Shown here: one piece after another, positions 24,811-37,305 of the stretch
How the letters are laid out: each line of letters begins with the position of its first letter
Numbering within the stretch: position 1 is the stretch's first letter
Assembly (NCBI GenBank): GCA_015698045.1
Contig: BLAL01000206.1
Location: 744,001 to 808,000, forward strand
Length of the DNA: 64,000 nucleotides
DNA from: Rhizophagus clarus
Lineage: Eukaryota; Glomeromycota; Glomeromycetes; Glomerales; Glomeraceae
Direction of reading: 5' to 3'
Position numbers and translations under genes: made by a program
Notes under the pieces: model-generated
Database searches by the model: none
What the model saw: the letters and a program-made list of their open reading frames with translations, nothing else
Told to the model about the DNA's origin: nothing

Positions 24811-25979
24811 ATAATATTTTGTTATGTTGATATGTAGACAGTTTTATTAAGTAAAAACACGAACGAAAAACGATAAATTCATCTGCCACTTCTATTGATC
24901 CTTATAATAATTTCTATTATTGAAAAAACATAAAATTTTATTGCCATTTTATATAATAAACTCACTTTATTATATCAAATTACTCGATTTTTATAGCTTC
25001 TGGTTATGTTGTTCATTACGGAAACTTCACTGTGATTTCTATTTTTCTTCCGTACATTTATATTGTAATTTTTGAAATTCTCGAGAAAAAAAATCGTGTT
25101 TTAAACCTTTAAAGGATATATATCAAGTTCTTTATTATAAAATCTTTCAAATACTTATAAATATCCTCAACAAAATGTCTCTCCCAAATATCAAAATCAA
25201 GATGTGGTTGGCTTAGAAAAAAAAAATTGATCGACACATGATCAAATTATAATTAATCGAAGTTCAGAAAAATTTAATTGACATCCTTATTAATAATGTT
25301 TTATTTAAATGTTGGCTTTGGAGGTCTTGGGTGAGTTTTAAAAAAGATGTTCTATTCGCTTTTGACAATAAACTTATGATTCTTTTCTTATATTTCATAG
25401 AAATGACCTTCTTTAGCCTTTTTAACATAGGAACTAGTTGTTTGGAATCTTTTAACAAAGAACTAATTAAAAAGATTATTAGGAGAGTTCTTCAGTCTTT
25501 TTAATTAAGTGAAAGAATCATTTTTGAACTCAAATTTAGAATTCAAAAAAAATTTAGCGATCTTGTAAAAGATAAAGAAAATGATGTACGTGTAAGTCGT
25601 AAAAAAGTTTTTTTATTATGAATTATTACATTAGGAAATTCTAATTTTAATAATTAATTCCGATTTAATCAGGATTCAGACGATGAATTCTGTGATCAAA
25701 GCTTCTGCTTTGCAAAAATCTCTCTTATTCGAAAAGCACAAAAATAGAAGACGAACCAATACTAATTTAATCGGTGCTGTTACATCTAGAACAAATGATT
25801 TTGTTCGGTAAATAAGATGATTCTTTGTGTTGTTGTTGGGAAATAAGGATAATAATTATATACTGATGAAGATTAATGATGAACATCTCTTCAAAACATC
25901 TCAGAACCCGGATTATTCACAAACCACAAAAACAATATCAGAAGCAATAACAAAAAAAAAAAAAAAAAAAATGTTCAAA
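24811..25979. other. Intergenic, no gene recognised
   Basis: No credible frames. It contains several poly-A tracts (for example 25952-25970). It may include the decayed 5' part of the next RFC1-like relic, but I could not match it to other copies. Confidence 0.4.
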
Positions 25980-27250
25980 ACAAATATATATTGATGCCGA
26001 TTTTGTTATTAGATCTACTTAATCAAACGAAACGTAGACATAAAATAGTCCTACTATTGTTTCTCCTGACAAAGCTCCTATTATGAAACTTTCTGATGCA
26101 ATTACTGCAGTCGTTTCATTTCACTCACATCTAAAACGCACGATTGCGTACAGAAGAATATCGCAAAAATTTCTCAGAAACATTTTTGCGACAATCAGAA
26201 TCTGATTGGAAAGATGGCTTAGCGAGTACCAAATTTAGGCGAAAGAATGAATGTTGATTCTAATTCTGTAAATACTCAAGGGTTGGGCTTAGCAAAAATT
26301 GATTAGAGTTTATTATCACAATAGCAAATAAAAATACGTTGATTACTGGTTCTTTTTGATCAATTAAATGATAAAGTTTCAATTACGCAAAGAAAAAACA
26401 TATCTTAATGGATGAAATTGATGGCACACTTGCTGGTGATAAGAAACTAATTCAATTTCCCGTCATTTACATCCGCAATGGTATCAATGCTCAAAAACTC
26501 AAGCTTTAAGGTTCCATTGCCATGAGTAAATCTCGAGTCGAGTTGAACAAGTCAGATCAAGAATTATGACACCGCAACAAAGGGAGAATTTACAAATTCA
26601 ACTAACGGACTCATTAGAAAAGCCAATCCTCAAGTTTTGAACTTGCAGAGAATTTATGTATGAAATAAGAATTTAACCGAAAGTTGTCTTAGAACTTACA
26701 TTTCTGGAATCTTTTGTAAAAGCTACTGATGAAATGTCGTGAGATGCTGTACAAGGAATTCATAAGAATGGGGTCTTATACTATTGCGCCTGTATGGTAC
26801 GTGAACTTAATGATTTACGTGATCAAAATACTCGTCTGAAGTCTAATCTTAGCGTAGCTCAAACCGCAAAAGCTAGAAGATCTATGTTTAGAATACGTGA
26901 AAATGTTACAATATATTATATGTTCAGGATTGATAAGAAACGGGGCAAATTTAAAACTAAATAACAATGTCAATCAAGAGCTTAACGAATTGGCCAAACT
27001 CTTTGGCTATTGTGTATAGTAAAGGAGGTGATTTGGTAGCTAGGTAGAAAAATACTTTAAAACTAAGATTCACTTGAGAGAAATCCAAAGCCACATATTG
27101 ACTAAGATTTCCACTGGTACTGATACTATGAATGATACTTAAACAATCAAGATCAAAGTATATAGTTAGTATATAAGAGTGGGTAGTTACCGATCACAAT
27201 TACTTAATCATCGATGTTATTATGTAGGTCGCCAAAGAGGAGATTATGTC
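25980..27250 (+). pseudogene. RFC1-like clamp-loader ATPase relic, copy B
   Basis: Around 26399-26425 the sequence reads HILMDEIDGTLAGDKK (Walker B region), followed by FPVIYIRNGINAQKLK, matching the RFC1 stretch PIICxxNDxNxxKIRSL. At about 26525-26610 it reads VEQVRSRIMTPQQRENLQIQ, matching the RFC1 sensor-2 approach (RVEQIxxxMxxIAxxExLxI). The 3' end (27180-27250) corresponds to the tail exon of the other copies. A segment is missing between the Walker B and sensor parts (GDKK-LIQ joined directly to FPV), a feature shared with copy C, so B and C form a subfamily apart from A, E and F. Many stops prevent expression. This copy gives the clearest RFC1 match by eye. Confidence 0.65.
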
Positions 27251-27527
27251 TGTTAATTAATTATTAGTGTTAAGGGAAAAAAAGAAAAACAATAAATTTA
27301 CTTATTGTAGAATCTCATATTATTGAAATTTATTCCGTATAAATAAATCTAATTTTAATATATAAAGAAATTATATAAATATAATGCGAAAATTTTCATT
27401 AACAAATGTAAGAATAATAATATAAATGATGAACATATGCAGTATTCACGAGAGGAAACTTTGACAACATATTGTATCTCGAATTTTCGGCATATTCGCG
27501 TCTTCATACAGATATTTCCCTCATCTG
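27251..27527. other. Intergenic, no gene recognised
   Basis: A+T-rich. The minus-strand frame 27355-27612 has a hydrophobic C-terminus from A/T-rich sequence and no recognisable domain. Confidence 0.4.
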
Positions 27528-27719
27528 ATGCAATTTTTGTCGTCACGTAACTTTGTTCGAATGAAAACTGCTGACAGAATCGGTTTAGCTGCTGCTTTTT
27601 TTCGGGATACAATTTATTTAGTTTATGTTTTCATTGAATTAATAGAAGTCATACTTAGACGATTAAACAAAGAATTCTGTGATCAATTTATTAATCAGGT
27701 AAATCAAGTAGGTGCTTAG
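27528..27719 (+). CDS. Possible small hypothetical protein, 63 aa
   Basis: An ATG-to-TAG frame reading MQFLSSRNFVRMKTADRIGL, then AAAFFRDTIYLVYVFIELIE and a charged end. The central part is amphipathic to hydrophobic. No family is recognised. An antisense frame overlaps it, so the coding claim is weak. The 36-bp triple repeat begins 17 bases after its stop codon. Confidence 0.25.
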   Translation: MQFLSSRNFVRMKTADRIGLAAAFFRDTIYLVYVFIELIEVILRRLNKEFCDQFINQVNQVGA

Positions 27720-27735
27720 ATTTTACTATTAACTC

Positions 27736-27843
27736 AGCTTTTAAAATAATTAACTATAAACATACTAAAAAAGCTTTTAAAATAATTGACTATAAACATA
27801 CTAAAAAAGCTTTTAAAATAATTGACTATCAACATACTAAAAA
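27736..27843. repeat. 36-bp tandem repeat, 3 copies
   Basis: Units start at 27736, 27772 and 27808 with the core AGCTTTTAAAATAATTGACT followed by ATAAACATACTAAAAA. Only one or two bases differ between units, so the array is recent. Confidence 0.92.
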
Positions 27844-27879
27844 AAGTTACATAAATATTCTAAATGTTTACATAATAGT

Positions 27880-28800
27880 ACACTTGCGGATTGTTATAAT
27901 ATCACACATCACCTTCCTTGAATCTCGTCAAGAATTTCTTTGTTGGAAAAATATGCGCTTAGGAAGTAACTTCCGTCGATTGTAAGCGATTAGGAAGTAA
28001 CTTCTTACATCAATACTTCCATTGGCAGGATATCTTGAGAGGTAAAATACCACCCATCTAGCATTTGCTGTCATCTTTTTCAATTCATTAAAAATATTTA
28101 TTAATTAATAGAAATATACAAATATGAAAAATTCATTAATTTAATTACCTCTAAAGCTTTGTAAGTAGGTTCCCTAACAAATGTAGCATTTCCAGCTGTA
28201 ATAAAGGGAACCATCTAGATTTGAAGGATGTCACTTTAAACCCATAAAAATGTTATCTTCTTTCCTCACTATAGCAACAGCTTCTTTTATAATCTAATTG
28301 AGAACTATATAAATTAGAGATAATTTAATTAAATATTTTTGTAATTAATAAAAGTAAACCTAAAATATTATTTTTAAACAACCAAGTAATAATTATATAT
28401 AAATTTTTAATTTCATGATCAAGGAATATAATCAATGAAAATTCGATTTGTTAGGTTAGACCTTAATTATAATCTAATATCAGAAAGAGATACCAAGGGA
28501 TTAGGATTCAATGAATATTTACCTGAAGTTAAATAATAAAGAATCTTGAAACATTGAAACCACAAAGATATAAGAAATGCTCTCATCTCCATGATCTTGA
28601 CCTCATTCACGGTCGTCCGCATGGAAGTGATATTTAATTGGACATGTTTAAGTGCAATAATTACTTGGAGTCGTACCATTTGTTGCAGATGATGTCAGTT
28701 GGAGAATGCCTTATTATGATGGATCCATGATCATTCATTGATTAATGACGGATTAAGATCAAAATCCGCCGGATCTGATTATATATTTTATTCGGGAAAT
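27880..28800 (-). pseudogene. Possible decayed intron-containing gene, unknown
   Basis: On the minus strand a coding-like patch at about 28160-28320 reads KEAVAIVRKEDNIFMGLK and, after a stop or frameshift, FITAGNATFVREPTYKALE, followed by a GGTAAT-type donor at about 28145. About 75 bases on, an AAAAAG acceptor leads to MTANARWVVFYLSRYPANG. Further upstream (28560-28690) another frame may be an earlier exon. The residues look like real protein, but the frames are interrupted and I do not recognise the family. Confidence 0.3.
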
Positions 28801-30429
28801 GGGATGGTAAAAATTTCCTATTAAATTAGAGAGAATATTATATTTAATAGTGATTTTTATAAGATGATTCAAGGAAAATAAATTATTAATATTCAAAAAT
28901 TTGTTCACGGAATTAATAAACTTACTAAAAAAAGATTTTTTTTCTCGTAATTACAATAATTTTAGCTTTCTGAGATTGGTACTATCAAGGACCTTTAAAG
29001 AGGATCCCTTAACCTGGCTTTACCCCTTTGCGGTAACTCCTTTGCGGTAACTCCTTTATGGTACAAAGATAAGTGGTTGTCAATATATTTTCCTTTCTTC
29101 AAAAAAACATCCATATATTTAAATAATTAAATAATCACCATTATAAAATGATAAAACAAAGAATTCTTTCATAACTCGCTGAAATTATTTTAATTTGATG
29201 AAAAATAAATCTATATACTGTCTAATAATCCATCATCTTTAAAAACTAGAGCACTAAACTGACGTTGTGCCAAATGAGCATGTTTAAAATCTCAAATCAT
29301 CCAAAGATTGAGCATGAAATAAGTATTTAAATTACAGTATCTCATGTATTGAAAGTCGTTCTATTTAAAAGTATTTGTTGCTGAAGTTGGAATTCAACAA
29401 CGGCATTAAAAAAGACAAGCCGCGAGATAATTTCTATTATTTAACAACTAGAACAATTATCAAATCTTGTCAGTGAAGTCTTTGTATAAACAATATAAAT
29501 TATTAGAATTAAGATTTATTAAAAATTTAACTTACTTAAATACACAATGAAGGTTCAAATCACAAATCATTAGTCTATTTATGTTGTCCTCATTATTAAA
29601 TAATAGATTTCATAACGTGAACGATAGAATTGACAGAAGTAAAAGCTATGTTTCCATATAACTAAATTATAACTGGCTTAGCCATTATCCAACTCGCACC
29701 ATCATTCTTTCGTGATCTATTTTCTTGCAAATACATACTCCTTAGTACCCACTGTTAAATGAATATGATATCAAAAATTTAGCCCACATCTTGTAATTTA
29801 TTGCTGGATAATAAATACATTTGATCCCTTAAAACTATAACTATCTAATTATATTATCAGTAGCTACAGGTAGCTACATTATTTCGTTCTTCTTGTTTTT
29901 GTTGTTGATCAAGATGAACGAACGCATTAAAATTTGAAAAAAAAGCTCAGACTGAAATTTCTTTCCCATTTTAGTTAATGGATAATCATATTTAAAGGAA
30001 TATTACTATATTAATATCGTTCTATTGTAGCGTCAAGCGGTTGATTTGTGATTTTGACTTTATTGATATATCAAAGAGTATGTTAGATCAGGGCGCAAAA
30101 GAGATTTCTATATTAAAAAACAATTAACATACTAAATACATATTAAAATCTGATTTTCAAAGATCTAAAAAGAGAAACTTACCAACATTGAAAAGCAAAC
30201 GTCGGGACTTCTGCCATTTTTTTCATGCTATAAAATGCCTGATAATCTCAAAATCTCGTTACACCAAGTACACGTGATAATCTGACTGATAAAAGTTTTC
30301 AATCCCCAAATACCTTAAATCAATTTTAGTTTCCTCACTTATCTAAACCACATAATCTGGTAATCAAAAGATTTGGAAAGATGAGTAACTATATCGTTAA
30401 ATTTCTCGTTCTTCTGAATTGATTATTAC
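28801..30429. other. Intergenic with a 14-bp tandem repeat
   Basis: No gene is seen. At 29025-29060 the unit CCTTTGCGGTAACT occurs twice and a third, diverged unit follows. Confidence 0.45.
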
Positions 30430-32290
30430 GTGTTGAGCTTAACAAAAAAATTTGGAACAAATTGTTAAAATAGCAAAACAATAAAGTATGAGATTAAAAA
30501 GAAACACATAAATTAATGGATGAAATTGATGGTATAGCTGATAATAAGAAACTAATTCAATCCTATTGATTTTAAAAAACTCAAGCGTTATGGCTATTAT
30601 TACGAATAAGTTCGATCGGGAATTATGACAATTACAACAAGAGAGAACTTATAATTCAACCAACGGGTGTAGACGGCTTCATCAAAAGTTAATTCCGATA
30701 TTCGTCAAGTTTTGATAAAAGATTAATCGATAAAGAAGAGTTCAAATGAATATTTACGCGAGCTTAACCAGCGATTGAAAATAATCAGCGTAGCTCAATG
30801 AAAAAAAGATAGTCTGTTGAACGATTTTTTTCTCCGTGATTTCGATCCATTTAAGTGCTATAGAATTGTTTGCCCTATACACCCCGGTGATCTATCATCT
30901 ATCTGACATTATTTACGATATGAGAATGTGAAACTTCCAACTCTGGGTCTATTGTAAAAAGCCTCTGATGTACGGAGATACTATCTAATTGATCTTATAC
31001 TATTGCACGTCATAGTACGTGAACTTACGTAATCAAAATGCTTATATGAAGCAACCACCAAAAGCTGTTGCAATTACAGCTCGAAATTGAGGAAAGAACT
31101 CCCTAAAGAGAGTATATGGTCAAATTCACGGAATTATGTCGATTAGAATATCATGCGAACAATGATACGACAAATATATCTGATCAACTTGAAAACAAAA
31201 TTCGGATTACTTATTATTGGTTCAGGATTGAACAAAATTAGAAGAACTAAGTAACAAGCCCCACCAGATGAATTGGCCAACTCTTGGTATATAATTTCCA
31301 AGCTGGCTAGAACAATATTCTAAATAAAGATTCACCGTCAATTCAAAGTCACATTTTTCTGCTGGTAGAAGCGAATATTGTAGAAAATATTCATGCTCAT
31401 CGAAAAGCTCTTATTAAGTCTTGACCAAAAAGCTGATGGTATGAATGACTCAAGATTTATCTTTTCTCAGCTGATTTTGTTTCGCTTGGGGCATGCGGTA
31501 AAAAGGGTCCGAAGGAACAAAAGTAACGAATTACAATTATATCACGCGAATTACAGTATATTACACATCATAACTGCCACTATTAAACGATCCAAACCAA
31601 AATAACTGAAATGACCGAATGAATTAGAATATATAAGAATAGGCAGTTTCTGATTACGACGACGTAATCATTGATGATGATAATATTGCAAAGGATCACT
31701 AGAGGAAATCGTAGCGTAGGAGGTCTTGAAGTCGTGATTGGGTGGCCGCGCCGCAAATGAGTTGGTGATTAACAATTTCCTTCTGAATTTAAATTAGAAG
31801 AGAATTTCTTCCTTGTATAATCTTATAATCCCTGAATCTAATAATTATCGAAGGGGTGTTTCAACTCGCTGTATAAATTCTAAATCGCTAGGACAAACAG
31901 CTGGAATAACAAACGAATCTTCGAATGGATTTAAAGAAAAAATCCAACAGAAAAAAAGATTCGATTAGAACAATAATTGATTTATAAGACGACACTACAA
32001 TCAACTTTGTCATGAAATAAGACAATAATTGCAACAGGAAGAACAGATCAAAATAATGATATTAACTGACCTAAATATGAAAATGGAATAAATAATTTTA
32101 GTCGAACCTTCGTCTTGTTCAAATACACGAATGGCGTTGTTTGAGTTCTCCACGCGACACATATGGATGGATAATGGTATCGGTGCATAATAATGAGAAT
32201 GATGCTAAAGTATTGGACGAGAATTTGTAATAAGTGGATTAGATAAGTTGAGAGATTGAACAAGTTGAGATGTTCGAGTGCTCATGGGTA
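30430..32290 (+). pseudogene. RFC1-like clamp-loader ATPase relic, copy C
   Basis: At about 30505-30545 it reads KLMDEIDGIADNKK, at about 30610-30660 the TRENL and IQPTGVDGF region, and at 30685-30715 NSDIRQVL, matching the RFC1 motif in which arginine and glutamine are conserved (SDIRQxLN). The same internal deletion as in copy B joins the Walker B end to the following segment. The stretch 31640-31770 matches the acidic and Arg/Gly tail exon of the other copies and ends with a GRRK-like terminus. Downstream blocks at 31840-31960 and 32190-32285 match 38520-38640 and about 38050-38115 on the opposite strand, so the repeated unit extends beyond the RFC1-like coding part. Interrupted by many stops. 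Confidence 0.6.
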
Positions 32291-33670
32291 TGGTTGCATT
32301 TATCGGTAAAAATATTAAATATGCTTTATGTATACTCATTCGTGCTTCGCCTTTTAACATATCTTTGTACTTCACACCTTAACTCTCAATTAAAAGTCCA
32401 TTGAAAAATTACATAGATGCCACTTGATGCATATTTTAGAAAGAATTTTTAAGATTAGCAGTATAATTTACTACTTCAATTATAGCTTTAATATGTATGT
32501 ATGTATTTTTTACCTCCTTTTGAACAGAATTTCGTAGTAAAATTCTGATATTTAATGAATCGCGTACGCCAATTGATCTCATTTTCCGGCGTGGTACTTT
32601 AAATACCCATTTATTATAAAAACTTTATTATTTTAATAGTTATAGAATATATAATAATAAAATGTTATAATTAGTATTAGTTACAAAAATTTTGATGATA
32701 TATATACTAATTAAATATTTTAGCATTTTTATTTATTTTTTTTTTTTACTTATCTGCTAAAATAATTGAACTTGTTAAAAGAGTAAGAAAGAGATTGTAT
32801 CAGTATTGTATCATAATTAACAATTATATTTTATAAAATCTTAAAATTAAATGAATTTTAATATTTAGTATATAAATAGTTTATAAATAATATTTGAAAA
32901 TTTTACAAATCTGAATCAATAATAAAAGTTTCCAAAAATATAAAATTGAGTTTTTTCTGATATAGAAGCACTTAATAATATTATAATATTATACCAGCAA
33001 TTTGAGAAGAAAGTATATTTAATATTTCAAGGTTAATACTAATATTAGATAACATTTTAAATAATTATGTTATATTGCTATTGCCTTTAAACAGTTTATA
33101 GTAATATTTGTTTTTTTTTTAATTATATTATAAAATTAATTATTTTTGATATTATACAGAAAATTATACTATATCTGATATTGCAAAAATTAAAAATTTA
33201 ATATATATAAAATTTTAATCCAAATTATATATTGGAATTTGGAATAAAGAGAATTATAAAAAAATCTTAAATAGGTAGGATTCCAAGTTGTATAGTAAAA
33301 TTTGACAAAAAAATTATAAAAATCTTTTTTTTTTTTAAATAGTACCAGTTAGTAAATTTATTTTTTATTTAGTAATTAGTAATATCATTATTATATTAAT
33401 ATAGTTTTAATTTTAAAATTCATAATAAATTTTTTTTAACTATACTAATTTAAAACAGTTAAGATAAATTTAAATATTTTAATATTTTTACTTTATAAAA
33501 TAATAAAATATATTTTTACTTAATATAAATATAAAAAAAAATACTAAAATTATTATTTTAATAATAATATCAATTAAATAAAACTTAGAAGTATTCAAAA
33601 AATTTTTAAATCAAAAAAATTTTAAATTCAAATAATAAAAATTTTTTATAATAATAATTTATAATTACTA

Positions 33671-33831
33671 TATGGGGTCTTTGCAATAGAAAGGTACGAA
33701 ACTCAAAAAAATTTTTAAATTTACTTTATATGCCAATTATGTTTTTTATACTAAAATAAGTGTAAATTTAATATTAATTAAATTTTTATTTTTTTTTGAG
33801 TTTTGTACCTTTCTATTGCAAAGACCCCATA
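33671..33831. mobile_element. TA-flanked MITE, Tc1/mariner type
   Basis: Two terminal inverted repeats of about 39 bp (one mismatch) begin TGGGGTCTTTGCAATAGAAA at 33673 and end with its reverse complement at 33829. Each is bordered by TA, the target duplicated by Tc1/mariner-class transposases. The interior is about 80 bp of A+T-rich filler with no coding capacity. The near-perfect arms imply recent mobility. It would fold into a long hairpin. Confidence 0.85.
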
Positions 33832-34093
33832 TTGATATCTTTGAAATCTAAAATTAGCTTTTAAGAGATTTGTTGTATCAAATTATGAAATTGGAATTAG
33901 TTTTTTATTTTTAATTAAAGTATTTAAATTTTTTATTATATAAATAATATTTTGTTTATTTTAGATTTTTTGTTGATTTAATAAGTAATAATAAAAAAAT
34001 TCTTAATTATTTAATTTATTAATGTCAATAAATATTGATTTAATTTTTAATTGTAATAAGAAATTTTCTAATCATTTAATAAAAGATTTTTAA

Positions 34094-34251
34094 AAGATTT
34101 GATAAAAAAAATCTTTTAATCAAATTTTTAAAATATAATAAAAACTAATATTTTAAAAATTTAAATATTTTTAAGATTTGATAAAAAAAATCTTTTAATC
34201 AAATTTTTAAAATATAATAAAAACTAATATTTCAAAAATTTAAATATTTTT
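34094..34251. repeat. 79-bp direct tandem repeat, 2 copies
   Basis: Units at 34094 and 34173 begin AAGATTTGATAAAAAAAATC and are almost identical through CTAATATTT-AAAAATTTAAAT. Each contains an internal inverted repeat (GATTTGAT ... ATCAAAT). Confidence 0.88.
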
Positions 34252-35131
34252 ATCAGTTAAGCATTATTTTTTTATGAGTTTTATTATAAAATTATATAAA
34301 CATATTAAAATTATTAATAAAAAAACATTATATATATAATAATTTCTAAAGTTTAAAATAATACTTTTATAAATTTTATTATGTTTTTATCTTTTATTTT
34401 ATTAAATATACTTTTGATATCAAAATATATGTATTACTAATTTTTATAAAGGTAATATCACTATTTTTTAATATAATATTGCTGATTAATAAACTAAGAA
34501 TTATCTATACTTTTCATAATAAATTTAATAAAAAATATATAAACTTTAAATATAATGTTAGATGGATTAATAAATTAATTTATTTTTTATTTTTATATCA
34601 CTAATTAAACTAATTAATCATATTAAAAATTTAAAATAATTATATATTTTAAATATTACTTATACTTAAAAATTGGGTTAAAAATATAGATTTTATTTTT
34701 TAACCAGTATTAAGGCTAATTTCTGTTTATTTTTTGGAATTTATTATTAGCATTAAGAAATTATTTATTTAATAAATATATGATATTTTTCTATAACTGT
34801 TATGATTAAAATTGTATAAAATAGAAGATATATGTAAATATATAAAATAAAGTAAAATTTAAGAGCCCAATAAATAATAAATCATATACCAAGAAAAAGT
34901 GTTATATTATATAAATATAATGTTATCATTGACTTGAAATTTTTGAAATTAATGAGATTTAGGCCGGCATTATAAAATTGACCAGCATTAAGAAATTTTT
35001 GATCAGAATTATGATTTAATAATCGGCAATTTAAAAAAGTTTGATCCAATTTTAAATCATTTATATATTCTATATATGTGAAGATAATATTATATTTAAA
35101 AATTTTATTATAATAAGCATAGTATAAAAAA

Positions 35132-35317
35132 TTACCCTATTAAAAAGTGTAACATTTCCTCTGACTGATATTCTTCGCTTGTATGCAATATGATGTAGCC
35201 GTCGGCATATGGTTCGATACAAGATTCATTTATTGATTTAATTAAATGGACAACTGCTATCCCATTCCTAAAAGTAAATACGTCTTTGACTTTAAATCTT
35301 TCATTATGTAATATCAC
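35132..35317 (-). CDS. Possible first exon of unknown protein, 61 aa
   Basis: An ATG-started minus-strand frame with protein-like composition, standing out from the A+T-rich DNA around it: RFKVKDVFTFRNGIAVVHLI, then a Cys/Pro/Asp/Gly-containing centre and HTSEEYQSEEMLHFLIG. A potential donor (ATAGG|GTAATT) overlaps the stop codon, so it may be a first exon with the rest unrecognised downstream. No domain identified. Confidence 0.3.
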   Translation of the reverse strand: MILHNERFKVKDVFTFRNGIAVVHLIKSINESCIEPYADGYIILHTSEEYQSEEMLHFLIG

Positions 35318-37305
35318 ACTATATAGTTACATTCTATAAATAGATTTAATTAATTACAATAAATTATATTATGATACTTTCCAAATTCACTTATAATGAA
35401 CAGAATTACAGAAATTATGATTAATTCCAATATTTAAATTAAAAAATTTTTTTTTGGTTTGCTTGTTTATTAATATGTTATAGCAGTATATAAATTTTAA
35501 TCTATATTACTAGGCTCATAATTATCAATTCGTATTTGTTTTAAAATATTGATGATTATTTATTATAGCCAAAAAAAAAAAAACTTTATGCTGTATGTTA
35601 TATCCTTAATCTCATATTCTAATTAATTGTTTTCATAAAAAATAAATTTAAAATAGTAGTCGAATACTTCCGATATCTTAGCTTTTTGAAGTAATTATTA
35701 ATAAATTATTAACTTACCTAATCCGTATAAATGCTTTTATTTTGTTAACCGAAAATGTAAGTTCTAATATTTATCCGGAGTAGTGGAGGAAACACGTGGG
35801 ACTCCATACATACATGAGATCCACATATTAAGGAATAATGTGGCAGGAGAATAAATATATGGATTTCTCTGTATCGTAACCTTTAATATTACGGTAAAGT
35901 CTCTCTTAAATTTTCATATTTAGTTATAATTGTTTCCTCCCCGGTAGTTCGGTCATTTGTATAAATATGATTTAATTTTTTAATGCTCGCCAGTTAATTA
36001 TAACGCGACGCGATCACGTAATCTTTTATCTTTAGTTTATACGAGGAAATAATGAAATTCAAATAAATTCCGATGTAATTCCGGTTTTAATTAATGGGAA
36101 TAGAAAGTCCTACCCATTTTGTAATTAAACCAGATTTACCCAAAAGGTTTGTTCAACTTCCAAATAAAATGTACAAAACTAATAAAGATTAAAACACAAG
36201 TTGAGACTTCTAGTTAACGAATATTATATAAATGTATCAAATGATAAATTATCACTGTCATCGCTATCGCTAGTACTTAAATAACAATATTTCTATTAAT
36301 ACATAATTAATTATTCCAAACTAAAACAATTTCAAAGTTATACAAGACATACCATGGACAAGTCCTGAAATTTGAGAGCATTAGAACTCTTTTTTGTCCG
36401 AGTATTAGATGTCTGCATTAGGAGTTTGGTGAATCAAGATAAATAACAATTTTGAGTATAATCAAGCAAGTTTTACGTTAAATATTAGTGAAAGAAAAAA
36501 AAAATCAATAAAATTAAAAAGCGAAGAACGAAGAGCAAATGTGAATACTGATTAATTTTAAATCCCGTGATTGATTACGTGATCTGTTATATTAAATTAC
36601 GCAAAATCCACATGGAATTCGTATATGTTGATTGAAAGTATCCAAGAACATCAATGATTTACGTGATATGTTTGTAGTAGATATTAAGTCAATCACTTTT
36701 TCAAACAATTATATTTATCTCTAGTATTGTTTTCTGACACCCGGTTTTATATCCTTAAATAATGTTCTTTATGTGAAGTCGTTCAATTAATAACACATTT
36801 TGATGTTTAATATTTATTTCAAGTTCAAATAGTATATTTTTTAAAACTTCTCGCATAATTTTCTACTTTTATTTTTTACGTGTATCATGTAATTGAAGAG
36901 ATTTTAATGTATTTATTTATTCAACTGTAAATTTTCTTTAAAATCAGCTGAATATATTTTTGATTTCTACATCATCTAGACGATATTGGGAAAAGTACGA
37001 TGTACGCGACACAAAAGTATACGCGGCATTCTGCCCATGTGTATATAAGCGTGTGTACATTTTAGGAAATGTGTCATTTCTGAAAAATTGTGTTATAAAT
37101 GCTAGAAAAGATTGGTTCTTTGTTTTGCATCAAGTTTTTGACGCGTGAGTTATCACCTGACGCAAATCAACATTTACAAAACAATAAAAAATCCAAATAT
37201 AAATCAGAATTCTTTGTTTTATTCACTATAGTATCATAGAACCGTTCGTTACGAAAAAACCTCCAGTAAAGCAAACACTGGAATATTTTGAATACTTGGA
37301 TAAAG
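35318..37305. other. Intergenic, no gene recognised
   Basis: No credible gene. The plus-strand frame 36960-37148 has no recognisable features. Confidence 0.45.

Larger units (their letters stand above)
32291..35131. other. Extremely A+T-rich gene-free stretch
   Basis: From about 32600 to 35130 the DNA is nearly pure A+T with no long open frame on either strand. It holds a MITE (33671-33831) and a 79-bp duplication (34094-34251), listed separately. Composition differs visibly from both flanks. Confidence 0.7.
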
